DNA of 64,000 nucleotides from G963691835 sp963691835 (GCA_963691835.1 OY829383.1:4278001-4342000); one strand, 5' to 3'. Positions 33,292 through 41,986 are shown, counted from the first letter of the stretch. Made by a program: numbers and translations. The notes: generated by a model not told the origin, from the letters alone.

Positions 33292-33302
33292 TCAGCGCTT
33301 GG
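33152..33302 (-). repeat. terminator-bearing repeat module, copy B, including the rpsI 3' end
   Basis: The best-preserved copy. It runs from TCAATT at 33152 through the hairpin (33229-33261) to the last codons of rpsI at 33294-33302. Copy A is its counterpart about 1,068 bases away. Confidence 0.75.
33222..33262 (-). terminator. rho-independent terminator of the rplM-rpsI operon
   Basis: ATACGGCG (33229-33236) and CGCCGTAT (33254-33261) form an 8-bp perfect stem, extended inside by CCC/GGG. On the minus strand it is followed by T6 (33224-33229). The hairpin lies 31 bases after the rpsI stop codon. It also has an A-run in front for the plus strand. Confidence 0.85.
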
Positions 33303-33792
33303 AGAACTGGAAGCTCCGGCGGGCTTTGGCCTTGCCGTACTTCTTCCGCTCGACCACGCGCGGGTCACGGGTGAGGAAGCCGCCCTGCTTCAAGACCGGA
33401 CGAAGGCCCGGCTCGTAATAGGTCAGCGCCTTTGAGATGCCGTGGCGAACCGCACCGGCCTGGCCCGATAGGCCGCCGCCGCTGACGGTGGCGTACACAT
33501 CGAACTGGTCTTTACGGGCCGCGGCCTCGAAAGGCTGGGCGACGATCATCTGAAGGACGGGGCGCGCGAAGTAGGCCGCCCCCTCTTTGCCGTTGACCGT
33601 GATCCGGCCGGAGCCGGGCTTGATCCAAACGCGCGCGATCGCGTTCTTCCGCTTGCCGGTGGCATAGGACCGGCCAAAGCGGTCGATCTTGGGCTCAACC
33701 GGCGCCGTTTCAACAACGTCTTCCTGCAGCGCGCCCAGGGCGTCGAGGCCTGCCGGGGCCTCGGTCTCAGGGGTCTCCGTCTCGACCGACAT
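33292..33792 (-). CDS. rpsI: 30S ribosomal protein S9
   Basis: A 166-residue protein; the C-terminal 130 residues are the conserved S9 fold (GRSYATGKRKNAIARVWIKP, ITVNGKEGAAYFARPVLQMI) ending in the characteristic basic tail RRSFQFSKR that reaches the P-site tRNA. The N-terminal 35-40 residues are an acidic extension seen in alphaproteobacteria. It starts 3 bases after the stop of rplM and is followed by a strong terminator, so the two form the standard rplM-rpsI operon. Confidence 0.97.
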   Translation of the reverse strand: MSVETETPETEAPAGLDALGALQEDVVETAPVEPKIDRFGRSYATGKRKNAIARVWIKPGSGRITVNGKEGAAYFARPVLQMIVAQPFEAAARKDQFDVYATVSGGGLSGQAGAVRHGISKALTYYEPGLRPVLKQGGFLTRDPRVVERKKYGKAKARRSFQFSKR

Positions 33793-33795
33793 GGC

Positions 33796-34254
33796 TTACC
33801 TCTTGTTCTTCGGGTTCATGGAGGCGACATCCAGCGTCTCGGGCTGCTGCGCCTCATGCGGATGCGCCGTGCCGGCGTAGACCCGCAGGTTCTTCATCTG
33901 CTGACGGCCGAGCGGGCCACGGGTGATCATCCGTTCCACGGCCTTGGTAACCACCCGCTCCGGATGGGCGCCGTCGAGGATCTTGTCCGCGGTCCGGGAC
34001 TTGATGCCGCCCGGATAGCCGGTGTGCCAGTAATAGGTCTTGGCAGTCCGCTTGTTACCAGTCAGCTTCACCTTCTCCGCATTGACGACAATGATGTTGT
34101 CGCCGCAATCCATGTGCGGGGTGAATGTCGGCTTGTGCTTGCCGCGGAGATAGTTGGCGATGATCGAGGCGAGCCGGCCGAGGACAACGTCCTCCGCGTC
34201 GACGACCCACCACTTCTTCTCGATCTCGCTTGGCTTGGCTGTGTAGGTCTTCAT
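33796..34254 (-). CDS. rplM: 50S ribosomal protein L13
   Basis: The ATG at 34254 gives 152 residues, normal for bacterial L13; a longer frame to 34347 has no homology. Signature segments are MKTYTAKPSEIEKKWWVVDA, LGRLASIIANYLRGKHKPTF, and KAVERMITRGPLGRQQMKNL, with VYAGTAHPHEAQQP near the C-terminus. L13 is an early-assembly protein of the large subunit. It precedes rpsI by 3 bp. The region in front, around 34350-34420, is AT-rich and likely the promoter. Confidence 0.97.
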   Translation of the reverse strand: MKTYTAKPSEIEKKWWVVDAEDVVLGRLASIIANYLRGKHKPTFTPHMDCGDNIIVVNAEKVKLTGNKRTAKTYYWHTGYPGGIKSRTADKILDGAHPERVVTKAVERMITRGPLGRQQMKNLRVYAGTAHPHEAQQPETLDVASMNPKNKR

Positions 34255-34427
34255 GTTGCTTGCCCAGCGCTGCGATTGAAACAGGGGCGCCGGGCCCAAT
34301 GACCCGGCGGGAGAGCGGTATAGGCCACACGAATGGGCGGGAAGCAAGCGAAAATTGGCTTTATATCGTGATATTTAGATATGGGGTACAATAATACCGC
34401 GCTTTCTGGTGCGAGGGTTTTCTTGGC

Positions 34428-34856
34428 TCATCGAGCATCCGGCGGCGGGATCGAGTAGGTCCCCGTCACATGGCACACCGGGTCGTCCGGCTCTCCTTCG
34501 GACCACAGTGACACCTCACCGTAGGCGAGCCTCTTTCCGCACTTGATCAGCCGCCCTTCCCCCAGAATGTCGCCGGGACGCGGGCGCCGCAGAAAGTTGG
34601 TGTTTAGATTCGTCGTCACCGCCAGCTTGACCGGCCCAATGCGGGACAGGACGCAGGCGTACATCACCACATCGGCCAAACCCATCATGGCCGGGCCATT
34701 CACGGTCCCACCAGGCCGCAGCAGATCCTCCCGGTAAACCAGCCGCGCGATCGCCGTGCCGTCGCCCACCATCTCGAACCGAATGCCGAGAACGTCTACG
34801 AAGGGCAGCTCCTCCGCGGCGATCCGCTGCATCTCCTCAAGGCTTACGCCGGGCAA
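34428..34856 (-). CDS. PaaI-like hotdog-fold thioesterase
   Basis: A 142-residue hotdog-fold protein. The central helix with GGTVNGPAMMGLADVVMYAC (about 49-68) carries the Gly-Asn-Gly and Asp/Glu-type catalytic region of the PaaI family, and the strand LAVTTNLNTNFLRRPRPGDI follows. Members hydrolyse acyl-CoA thioesters, often aromatic or acyl intermediates that jam a pathway. It is divergent from the Old Yellow Enzyme gene at 34960. Confidence 0.83.
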   Translation of the reverse strand: MPGVSLEEMQRIAAEELPFVDVLGIRFEMVGDGTAIARLVYREDLLRPGGTVNGPAMMGLADVVMYACVLSRIGPVKLAVTTNLNTNFLRRPRPGDILGEGRLIKCGKRLAYGEVSLWSEGEPDDPVCHVTGTYSIPPPDAR

Positions 34857-34959
34857 ATCGCCTCTCCCATGCGATCGGTGACCTATTAGGGCTTTTCCTC
34901 TGGGGTGGGCGCGCTAGGCTCCCCGCCATCCCGATGTTGCGGAGGCTAAGGATCCCCCC

Positions 34960-36075
34960 ATGACAAGTCATCTGTTTTCACCGCTGGAGATGCGCGGGCT
35001 GACGCTCGACAACCGGATCGCCGTTTCACCCATGTGTCAGTATCTGGCGGACGACGGCTCCGCCAATGATTGGCATCTGATGCATCTTGGCCAGCTTTCC
35101 ATGGGGGCCGGCGGGCTGCTGATTACCGAAGCAACGCACGTTTCGCCCGAGGGACGGATCACGCCGCGATGCCTCGGGCTCTATTCGGATGAGAATGAGG
35201 CTGCGTTGAAACGGGTTCTCGACTTCTGCCGGACCCACGGCGTGGCCAAGCTCGGCGTCCAGCTCGCCCACGCGGGACGGAAGGCTTCCAACCGGGTCCC
35301 GTTGGACGGCGGCGGCGGATTGCCGGCGGATCATCCGGACGCGTGGCAGACCGTTGCCCCGTCTTCGATCGCGTACGGCGATTGGCCCTCACCGGTGATG
35401 CTTGATGACGCGGGTCTCGCCAAGGTTAAGGCGGATTTTGTGGCGTCAACGGAACGGTGCCAGCGTCTCGGCGTCGATGTCATCGAACTCCACGCCGGTC
35501 ACGGCTATCTGCTGCACCAGTTCATCTCCCCCCTCACCAACCAGCGAAACGATCAGTATGGCGGCCCAACCGAGAACCGGATCCGCTTCCCCCTGGAGGT
35601 CTTCGAGGCCTGTCGCGCCGTCTGGCCGAAAGACAAGCCCATGGGCATCCGCATCAGTGCGTCGGATTGGGTCGACGGCGGCTGGACCGTCGAGGAAACC
35701 ATCACCATGACCCACGGGCTCAAGGATCTGGGCTGCGACTTCGTCGACATCACCTCCGGCGGATTGGACCGGCGCCAGAAGATCGACGTGGGACCCGGCT
35801 ACCAGGTGCCGTTCGCTGAAGCGGTAAAAGCGGCGACCGGCATGACGACCATGGCCGTTGGCATGATCACGGAGGCCCAACAGGCCGAGGACATCATCGC
35901 GGACGGTAAGGCGGACATGGTCGCGCTCGCCCGCGGGGTAATGGATGACCCGCGCTGGGCGTGGCACGCGGCCCAGACGCTGGAAGCCGAGACGGCGTAC
36001 CCGGACCAGTACATTCGCTGCCGGCCGGACCTCTGGCGAACCTCCGCCGGTCAATGGGCGGCGCCACGCAAGTAA
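34960..36075 (+). CDS. NADH:flavin oxidoreductase, Old Yellow Enzyme family (YqjM/NamA-like)
   Basis: A 371-residue TIM-barrel flavoenzyme. Cys26 and Tyr28 in SPMCQY are the YqjM-type pair, and ELHAGHGYLLHQFISPLTN contains the two His that bind substrate carbonyl oxygens. Further segments are QLAHAGRKAS, SASDWVDGGWT, and VALARGVMDDPRW at the FMN phosphate. It should reduce activated C=C bonds of enones, maleimides or nitro compounds with NAD(P)H. A 31-bp gap separates it from the deiminase-fold gene, so cotranscription is likely. Confidence 0.9.
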   Translation: MTSHLFSPLEMRGLTLDNRIAVSPMCQYLADDGSANDWHLMHLGQLSMGAGGLLITEATHVSPEGRITPRCLGLYSDENEAALKRVLDFCRTHGVAKLGVQLAHAGRKASNRVPLDGGGGLPADHPDAWQTVAPSSIAYGDWPSPVMLDDAGLAKVKADFVASTERCQRLGVDVIELHAGHGYLLHQFISPLTNQRNDQYGGPTENRIRFPLEVFEACRAVWPKDKPMGIRISASDWVDGGWTVEETITMTHGLKDLGCDFVDITSGGLDRRQKIDVGPGYQVPFAEAVKAATGMTTMAVGMITEAQQAEDIIADGKADMVALARGVMDDPRWAWHAAQTLEAETAYPDQYIRCRPDLWRTSAGQWAAPRK

Positions 36076-36106
36076 CGTCTCCAGACGCCCAGGAAGGGAA
36101 TTCCCG

Positions 36107-36988
36107 ATGACACGCGAGATCCGGAGCGAGACGGCTCCCCTGAACCGGGTGTTGATGAAGCACCCTCGTGACGCTTTCCGAGATCAGCAGACGGTCGACG
36201 CCCAGTGGGAGAGCCTCAACTATCTCGGCCGGCCCGACTTCTCCGAGGCTTGCCGGGAAACCGATGGGCTCGCCCGCACCCTCGCCGACCGTGGGATCGA
36301 AATCGACTGGCTACCGACCGACGACAGCGTCGGCATCGACTCGATCTATGTACGGGACAACGCCATCGTGACCCCACGTGGGATTGTTCTCTGCAACATG
36401 GGCAAGGCGGATCGGGCGCCTGAACCCAGAGCCATGGCCAAGTGGTTCCTTGAAAACGGCCTCCCGATCTTGGGGGAGATTGAGGGCGACGGGCGGATCG
36501 AGGGTGGCGATCTCGTTTGGCTCGACGGCGATGTGGTGGCCGTCGGTGAGGGCTACCGAACGAATGCCGAAGGGATCCGGCAGCTCAAATCCTTCGTCGA
36601 GGACACGGCCGCCGACGTGCTGACGGTACCCATGCCGCACTGGAACGGTCCAAGTGATGTCCTTCATTTAATGTCATTTATCAGCCCCATCGGTCGAAAG
36701 AAGGCCCTTGTTTGGTCACGCATCATGGCCGTGACCTTCCGGAACTGGCTGCTGGATGAAGGATGGGATTTGATCGAGGTTCCCGACGACGAGTACGACG
36801 CCATGGGCTGTAACGTCCTGGCCTTGGCACCGGATGTCTGTTTGATGCTCGATGGCCTCCCGGGGACGCGCGCGCAACTCGAGAAAGCTGGGTGCGAGGT
36901 GCTCGTCTACAAAGGCGATGAGATCAGCCGCAAAGGATGTGGCGGCCCGACGTGCTTGACTCGTCCTTTGATACGCGCCGCATCTTAG
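36107..36988 (+). CDS. arginine-deiminase/amidinotransferase-fold hydrolase (DDAH-like)
   Basis: The ATG at 36107 is preceded by AGGAAGGG. The 293-residue protein has the guanidine-modifying enzyme layout: IDSIYVRDNAIV (Asp-Arg-Asp region, about 82-93), RIEGGDLVWLDGD (Glu-Gly-Gly-Asp), PMPHWNGPSDVLHLMSFISP with the catalytic His, and the nucleophilic Cys in GGPTCLTRPL near the C-terminus. This is the pattern of DDAH and arginine deiminases, which act on arginine or methylarginines by attack of Cys on the guanidinium carbon. Family-level assignment is solid, substrate not. Confidence 0.85.
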   Translation: MTREIRSETAPLNRVLMKHPRDAFRDQQTVDAQWESLNYLGRPDFSEACRETDGLARTLADRGIEIDWLPTDDSVGIDSIYVRDNAIVTPRGIVLCNMGKADRAPEPRAMAKWFLENGLPILGEIEGDGRIEGGDLVWLDGDVVAVGEGYRTNAEGIRQLKSFVEDTAADVLTVPMPHWNGPSDVLHLMSFISPIGRKKALVWSRIMAVTFRNWLLDEGWDLIEVPDDEYDAMGCNVLALAPDVCLMLDGLPGTRAQLEKAGCEVLVYKGDEISRKGCGGPTCLTRPLIRAAS

Positions 36989-37193
36989 TGGAAATTCAAT
37001 AGCTTACCAGGATTCGAATCCGCAAACGCTGGCGCGCCAGAAAACGAATCGTGGGGGCGACACTACCGCTATCGTTTGTCAAGAGAAACTAAAAACCTTG
37101 AAAACAAGGTGATGGCATCTCGATTCGGGCAATTCTCTCGAACTCATCCCACAGATGGCACTGAGTCATAATGCGATTCGAATGCGGGAGGCC

Positions 37194-38162
37194 TTAGGCC
37201 GGAATTTCCCGAACCGGCGCGCCGCCCGCCCAGGCGGCGATGTTTTCTACCATCTGAGAGTAGAAAATCTTATATGTCTCTTCTGTTACATACCCAGTAT
37301 GAGGCGTGATGACGATGTTCTCCAAGCGCCGGAAGGGATGATCAACCGGCAATGGCTCATGGTCGTACACGTCCGTTGCGGCCCCTCGAATCACACTGTT
37401 CTCCAAGGCTCGGATGAGGGCTGACTCATCGACGATCGGTCCGCGCGATGTGTTGATCAGGTAGGACGTCGGCTTCATCAACGAGAGTTCTTGACTGCCC
37501 ACGAGGCCGCGCGTCCGGTCACTGAGCAACTGGTGTATCGAAAGGAAGTCGGAGCGCTTGAACAGATCCTCTTTGGACACATACTCCACCCCCACTTCCG
37601 CGCACCGTTCAGGGGTGAGATTCTCACTCCACGCGATCACGGGCATGGAAAACGCCGGCGCAACTTTCGCTGTCAGCGCGCCGAGGCGCCCCAATCCGAG
37701 GATCCCCAGGGTTTTGCCGTGAAGATCGACGCCGATCCGGGTCTGCCACTTCCCTTCCCGCATCATCCGGTCGTCGTGGGGCGTGTTCCGGGCGCAGGCA
37801 TGGATCAGCCCCCACGCATGCTCCCACGTGGCGTAGCCAGACGACTGTGTACCGCAGCAAACCACGCCGTTTCGGCGGGCTGCGTCGAAATCGACGGCCT
37901 TGTTCCGCATGCCGCTGGTGATGAAGAGCTTGAGATTCGGGAGGCGATCAAACAATGCGCCAGGAAACGGTGTCCGCTCCCGCATCGCGCAGACCACTTC
38001 GACGTCCTTCAGGCGCTCTGAAAGAGGGTCAAGGTCGACGAGATTGTCGGTATAGACGACGGTTTCGAAGCCTTCCAGGCTATCCCAGTCCGCTAGATCC
38101 AGCGCACTCTCGGCATAGTCGTCCAAGATCGCGATCTTACGCATTCCCTTTTCTCCCGTCAT
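37194..38162 (-). CDS. D-2-hydroxyacid dehydrogenase (NAD-dependent)
   Basis: A 322-residue protein (316 if the ATG at 38144 is used; both have a GGAG-type site). It has the two-lobed fold with GKTLGILGLGRLGALTAKVA (about 154-173) for NAD and the substrate/catalytic residues R in the segment INTSRGPIVDE, Glu in DVYDHEPLP and His in TPHTGYVTEE. It should reduce 2-keto acids to D-2-hydroxy acids or the reverse. It is on the minus strand, alone, between the deiminase-fold gene and msrB. Confidence 0.87.
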   Translation of the reverse strand: MTGEKGMRKIAILDDYAESALDLADWDSLEGFETVVYTDNLVDLDPLSERLKDVEVVCAMRERTPFPGALFDRLPNLKLFITSGMRNKAVDFDAARRNGVVCCGTQSSGYATWEHAWGLIHACARNTPHDDRMMREGKWQTRIGVDLHGKTLGILGLGRLGALTAKVAPAFSMPVIAWSENLTPERCAEVGVEYVSKEDLFKRSDFLSIHQLLSDRTRGLVGSQELSLMKPTSYLINTSRGPIVDESALIRALENSVIRGAATDVYDHEPLPVDHPFRRLENIVITPHTGYVTEETYKIFYSQMVENIAAWAGGAPVREIPA

Positions 38163-38214
38163 TCGTGTTCTCCGCGCCCTCCTCGTCGAGAACAGCGGGC
38201 CACCTTATCTGTCA

Positions 38215-38628
38215 CTACAGAGCGCTTTCCTCGTCACCCCGGGGCTTGAGATCGAGCGACGCCGAGTTGAGGCAGTACCGCAAGCCCGTCGGCTGCGGGC
38301 CATCGGGAAAGACGTGTCCCAAATGTGAATCGCATTTGGCGCAGTGCACTTCGGTCCGCGTCATGAAGAAACTGCGATCCGTCTGAGTACCAACTGGCGC
38401 CCCATCGATCGGTGCCCAGAAACTCGGCCAGCCTGTCCCGCTCTCGTATTTGGTCTCGCTGTCGAACAGCGGAGCGCCACAGCAGATGCACGTGAAGACT
38501 CCGTCATCCTTGGAGTACGCGTATTTTCCGGTGCCGGCCCGTTCGGTGCCGTGTTTTCGGGTTACACGGTATTGTTCCTCGGTCAGTAGTGCCCGCCATT
38601 CCTGATCCGACTTTACGATCTTCTCCAT
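38215..38628 (-). CDS. msrB: peptide-methionine (R)-S-oxide reductase
   Basis: The ATG at 38628 has GTGGAG six bases upstream; a GTG at 38640 is the alternative. The 137-residue MsrB has two zinc-binding CxxC pairs (CICCG, CAKC), the aromatic-rich FDSETKYESGTGWPSFW and the catalytic Cys in RYCLNSASLD, all typical. The enzyme reduces methionine-R-sulfoxide in oxidised proteins. A perfect palindrome with GGTAGC half-sites lies just upstream (38642-38659) and may control it. Confidence 0.95.
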   Translation of the reverse strand: MEKIVKSDQEWRALLTEEQYRVTRKHGTERAGTGKYAYSKDDGVFTCICCGAPLFDSETKYESGTGWPSFWAPIDGAPVGTQTDRSFFMTRTEVHCAKCDSHLGHVFPDGPQPTGLRYCLNSASLDLKPRGDEESAL

Positions 38629-38641
38629 GATCCACTCCACT

Positions 38642-38659
38642 TGGTAGCGCTAGCTACCA
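38642..38659 (-). promoter_or_regulatory. 18-bp palindrome upstream of msrB
   Basis: TGGTAGC (38642-38648) and GCTACCA (38653-38659) are perfectly inverted around GCTA, with a second nested palindrome TAGCGCTA (38645-38652). It is 14 bases before the msrB ATG, in the right place to block initiation. No regulator is encoded next to it, so the binding protein is unknown. Confidence 0.5.
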
Positions 38660-38810
38660 TTCTCGCCATCTGTAAAAACAGCGATTTACCAGATGTTTCT
38701 AAGATAATGTATAACCTTAGGTTCCCCGACCAAGTCCATTAAACACCGATGATTCTCATACCTACTTAAGAATCGACTCGAAGCATACTTTTCGTTTCAC
38801 TTCAAGTAGG

Positions 38811-40025
38811 TCATACCTTCCTTCTCTCCATCACCACGGTTCCGTCATCGATCAACGAGTCGATCTCAGACTGGCCATACCCCGCTTCTGAGAGTATGTC
38901 CTCCGCATGCTGCGAGAACTTCGGCGGAACGGAGCGGATTGACCCCGGCGTGCGGGAGAATTTGATCGGAATTCCCCAGCTTCTATATCCGTCTTTGGAG
39001 ACCGCCATCTCTCTGTGGATGGTGTGCGGGTGCGACATGACCTCTTCCGTATCACGGACGGGTCCGACAGGTAGTCCTGCCGCCAACAGACGGTCGCACA
39101 GCGCGTTCCCATCCACATCCGCCAGCACGGCCTCAAGCTCCGCCCGAAGGGCATCCTTGTTCGCACCGCGATCTGCATTGGTCAGAAAGCGTGGATCTTC
39201 GCCGAGTTCCGGGCGTCCGATTTCCTGACAGAGACGGCGCCAGGCACGGTCATTGCCACCGGCGATGAAGATATCGCCCGTCCGTGTCGACAACTTTTCG
39301 TAAGGGCTGATATTGGGATGTTGGTTCCCGGAAAGCCCAGGCACTTTCCCGGAGAGATAGTAGTTGGGGACATGCGGGTGCATCAACGACAGCCCACAGT
39401 CATAGAGCGTCATGTCGATGTACTGCCCCTGCCCCGACCGCTCCCTTTCCAGCAGTGCCATCAGGATGGCGTTCCCTGCGTAGAGCCCCGTGCCGATGTC
39501 GACCATCGCCAGTCCGAGGCGGGTAGGCCCACTGTCTGGCGCCCCGTTAATGGAAAAGTGCCCGACCATGGCCTGGATGATGCCGTCATAGCCGGGGAAG
39601 CCCCCATAGGGCCCGTCCGCGCCGAATCCCGAGATACGGCAATGCACGAGGCTTGGAAACCGCTCCTTCAGGACCTCTTCGTAGCCAAGCCCCCATTTTT
39701 CCATGGAACCGGGCTTGTAGTTCTCGATCAGAACGTCCGCCCCCTCCAGAAGGCGCAGTAAGACGCTCTTGCCCTCCTCGGTGCGCAGATCCAGCCCCAT
39801 GGACCGCTTGTTGCGGTTCACTCCGATGAAGTAGCTGGCGTCCCCTTCGTGAAACGGCGGTCCCCAATCGCGGACTTCGTCCCCTTGCGGCGGCTCAATC
39901 TTGATGATGTCTGCCCCATGATCGCCAAGCATCTGGGTGCAGTACGGCCCCCCAAGAACACGTGTGCAATCAACAACCTTGATGCCGGACAGGGCGCCGC
40001 CGGGCTTCGTCTCTGCGTCGGACAC
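38811..40025 (-). CDS. CaiB/BaiF family acyl-CoA transferase
   Basis: The GTG at 40025 has GGAGG six bases upstream and is preferred to the frame opening at 40058. The 404-residue class III CoA transferase has LSGIKVVDCTRVLGGPYCTQ at the start, IKIEPPQGDEVRDWGPPFHE, NRNKRSMGLDLRTEEGKSVL, and the catalytic Asp in the segment following the FPGYDGIIQAMVG region. It moves CoA between carboxylic acids via an aspartyl-CoA intermediate. It is downstream of the two-subunit CoA-transferase genes on the same strand, so one pathway for CoA activation or exchange is likely. Confidence 0.87.
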   Translation of the reverse strand: MSDAETKPGGALSGIKVVDCTRVLGGPYCTQMLGDHGADIIKIEPPQGDEVRDWGPPFHEGDASYFIGVNRNKRSMGLDLRTEEGKSVLLRLLEGADVLIENYKPGSMEKWGLGYEEVLKERFPSLVHCRISGFGADGPYGGFPGYDGIIQAMVGHFSINGAPDSGPTRLGLAMVDIGTGLYAGNAILMALLERERSGQGQYIDMTLYDCGLSLMHPHVPNYYLSGKVPGLSGNQHPNISPYEKLSTRTGDIFIAGGNDRAWRRLCQEIGRPELGEDPRFLTNADRGANKDALRAELEAVLADVDGNALCDRLLAAGLPVGPVRDTEEVMSHPHTIHREMAVSKDGYRSWGIPIKFSRTPGSIRSVPPKFSQHAEDILSEAGYGQSEIDSLIDDGTVVMERRKV

Positions 40026-40135
40026 GGAATACCTCCCCTCGCGGCCCGCCATGACCACGAGCCTGCTTTGCCATCCTATCTAGTCCGCAGATCTATGTGT
40101 GCAAATGGCATCGTGAAGGTGCCGGGAGCAGTCTT

Positions 40136-40300
40136 TCAATCGGTCCGCCGAACCCAGGGAACGAGAAAGACGAGGCACGCGACGAGGAACAGCACACTTC
40201 CCGCAAAAGCCCAAGGATCCCCGTAGCTTGCGACACAGAAGCAGACTGCCGAGGCGACGAAGAGCAGCCAGCCCCAGAGCTCCACTCGACTGTTCTTCAC
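40136..40300 (-). CDS. 54-residue small membrane protein overlapping the CoA-transferase gene
   Basis: This gene is shorter than 60 codons. The GTG at 40298-40300 overlaps the stop of the upstream subunit B gene (GTGA). The product is 54 residues: MKNSRVELWGWLLFVASAVC begins it, and two hydrophobic helices (about 9-26 and 30-48) are joined by SYGDPW, ending VPWVRRTD. The helix content, position and overlap support a real coupled gene. I know no function for such a protein, and cannot rule out a chance frame. Confidence 0.6.
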   Translation of the reverse strand: MKNSRVELWGWLLFVASAVCFCVASYGDPWAFAGSVLFLVACLVFLVPWVRRTD

Positions 40301-41070
40301 GCGGCGTTCCGGCCGAAGACACGATCGGCGAAGCCGGGATAGATCTCAGCGATCTCGGCGGCAACCCTCCCCCGAATCAGGGCGAGCGTATCGGTGTCCG
40401 GAACCGGAGTGTCGGGAACATCCCCCACCGGCATGTCGAAGTCGAAGCCCGTCTGATCGCGGATCTCGTCGGCGGTATGCCCCGGGTGAACGCTCTCCAG
40501 GCGAAAGCGGCCGGCTTCCCGGTCGAACGAGAAAAGGCAGCGATCCGTAATCAAGGCATAGGGGCCGCCCGGCCGATGGGTTCCGGGCTCGGATGTCCCG
40601 GGAGCGCTGATGAAATCAACCTTCTCCACCAAAGTGCGTGGGGTGTGTTCGAGCCGGAAAAGGATCACGCGGGGCACCACGAAATACATGTAGGAGGATC
40701 CAAAGGACCCGGGAAACCGTGCCTTCGGCTTATCGTAATCCCCCACCGCGACAAGGTTGATGTTCGCCTGCCCGTCGATCTGCGCGCCGCCCAGGAAGAA
40801 CGCATCGATCCGCCCCTGCCCCGCGCAGTCAAAAAGCTCCTTGCCGCCGTCCGTGAAGAAATTGTTGTCCTCGGAACCCAGGACACTGACACGCATGCGC
40901 CCCTCACTTCTGGCCCGGGCGAGCAGCGCCGCGGCGCCCGGCACCGGCGATGATGCGCCGACCGCCACATGGTCCAGTCCGTCCAGCATGCGCGCGATCG
41001 CGCCGATCAAGATCTCTTCTGGTGCGATGTCTCCAACGGCGGCGCCGTTCCCAGTTCCGGCCGCACTCAC
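40297..41070 (-). CDS. CoA-transferase subunit B (IpdB-like)
   Basis: A 257-residue class I CoA transferase beta subunit related to IpdB and other acyl-CoA hydrolase/transferase subunits. Segments: FDCAGQGRIDAFFLGGAQID, GQANINLVAVGDYDKPKARF and PGSFGSSYMYFVVPRVILFR. The start overlaps the stop of subunit A by ATGA (41067-41070), the standard sign of a coupled heteromer. It should exchange or hydrolyse CoA on an acyl intermediate, perhaps of a ring-cleavage or steroid-type pathway as in IpdAB, but this is a family analogy only. Confidence 0.82.
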   Translation of the reverse strand: MSAAGTGNGAAVGDIAPEEILIGAIARMLDGLDHVAVGASSPVPGAAALLARARSEGRMRVSVLGSEDNNFFTDGGKELFDCAGQGRIDAFFLGGAQIDGQANINLVAVGDYDKPKARFPGSFGSSYMYFVVPRVILFRLEHTPRTLVEKVDFISAPGTSEPGTHRPGGPYALITDRCLFSFDREAGRFRLESVHPGHTADEIRDQTGFDFDMPVGDVPDTPVPDTDTLALIRGRVAAEIAEIYPGFADRVFGRNAA

Positions 41071-41888
41071 TCCGCTGCTTCCCGCTGGCTTACGATTTCC
41101 GCGATGTAGGCCGCGGCCCCTTCTTCCGTGCGGGCCATATCCATGTACCGCGAGATCTCAGAGTCGTCCGCGTCGTAGCCGCCGGGTATGCCCAGCGGCC
41201 ACGCCCCTTCCGAGGCTTCCGCGAGGGCATTCACATAAAGGCCTGGGATCGTACCAGCCACCGTCTTGGGATCGGAAAGCAGATCCTCATCCACAATGCG
41301 CTCCGCGGTCACGAGAGAGGCTTTGGAGGCATGCGCCATCAGCATCAGCTCACGCCGGACACCGACCCAGACATTCCCGTGCTTGTCAGCCAAAGGCGCA
41401 TGAAAGACCGCTAGGTCCGGCTTGATGGCGGGCAGATAGACGATCTTGTCACCGGGTTCGAACGGGTTTTCCCCAACGATCCAGTCATCCCGGCGAGCCA
41501 GGACGTCACTTCCCAGGATGCCCCGTAGCGGCATGAAGGGAATCCCCTTCTCCGAGGCTTGGAGGCCCGCATGGATCGCCGGACAGGTCGCATCCCGCAT
41601 CCGGACCGTGCCTGCTTTTATGGCGCGGGTGAAAGCCGGAGCAAGCCCATGCTCCCCCATGGTCATGGCGGCCGTCTCCACCGTCCCGACCGCCCCCGAC
41701 GCGATCAGCATATCCGCCTGCAGCCCCAAGGCCGGAACCCCAACCAGATGCAGGTCCCGGGCGCCTGAGCGGATCAGCGCGCGAACCAAGGCCAGGGCGC
41801 AATATGAGTAGTCTGGGGGCAACGCGATCTTGGCGCCGGACGGTATCCGGCCAGCCAAACCCTCAACGGTCTCGATGGTCGCGCGCAT
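41067..41888 (-). CDS. CoA-transferase subunit A (IpdA-like)
   Basis: The ATG at 41888 follows GGGAG; an ATG at 41909 is an alternative. The 273-residue alpha subunit has GAKIALPPDYSYCALALVRA, RGILGSDVLARRDDWIVGEN and HAPLADKHGNVWVGVRRELM. It is the first gene of the four-gene acyl-CoA group 41888 to 38811 (subunit A, subunit B, small membrane protein, CaiB/BaiF). An SDR and an acyl-CoA dehydrogenase lie just upstream in opposite or divergent arrangement, which supports a catabolic locus. Confidence 0.82.
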   Translation of the reverse strand: MRATIETVEGLAGRIPSGAKIALPPDYSYCALALVRALIRSGARDLHLVGVPALGLQADMLIASGAVGTVETAAMTMGEHGLAPAFTRAIKAGTVRMRDATCPAIHAGLQASEKGIPFMPLRGILGSDVLARRDDWIVGENPFEPGDKIVYLPAIKPDLAVFHAPLADKHGNVWVGVRRELMLMAHASKASLVTAERIVDEDLLSDPKTVAGTIPGLYVNALAEASEGAWPLGIPGGYDADDSEISRYMDMARTEEGAAAYIAEIVSQREAAE

Positions 41889-41986
41889 GAGCCAGTCTCC
41901 CTCATTCATCTTTATGCCGGGCGTGAGATCCTAGCGTGAATGTCTGCGCCAAGGATATCAGGTTCCGCTCGCCTTCAGGCCGCCCC

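Noticed and set aside
37010..37021. GGATTCGAATCC resembles a tRNA T-loop.
   Set aside because: The flanks do not pair as a T-stem, and no acceptor or anticodon arms are found on either strand. At best a decayed remnant.
38760..38811. ACCTACTT/AAGTAGGT inverted repeat next to the CaiB/BaiF stop.
   Set aside because: The 36-base spacer and the lack of a T-run make it a poor terminator; no other role can be supported.
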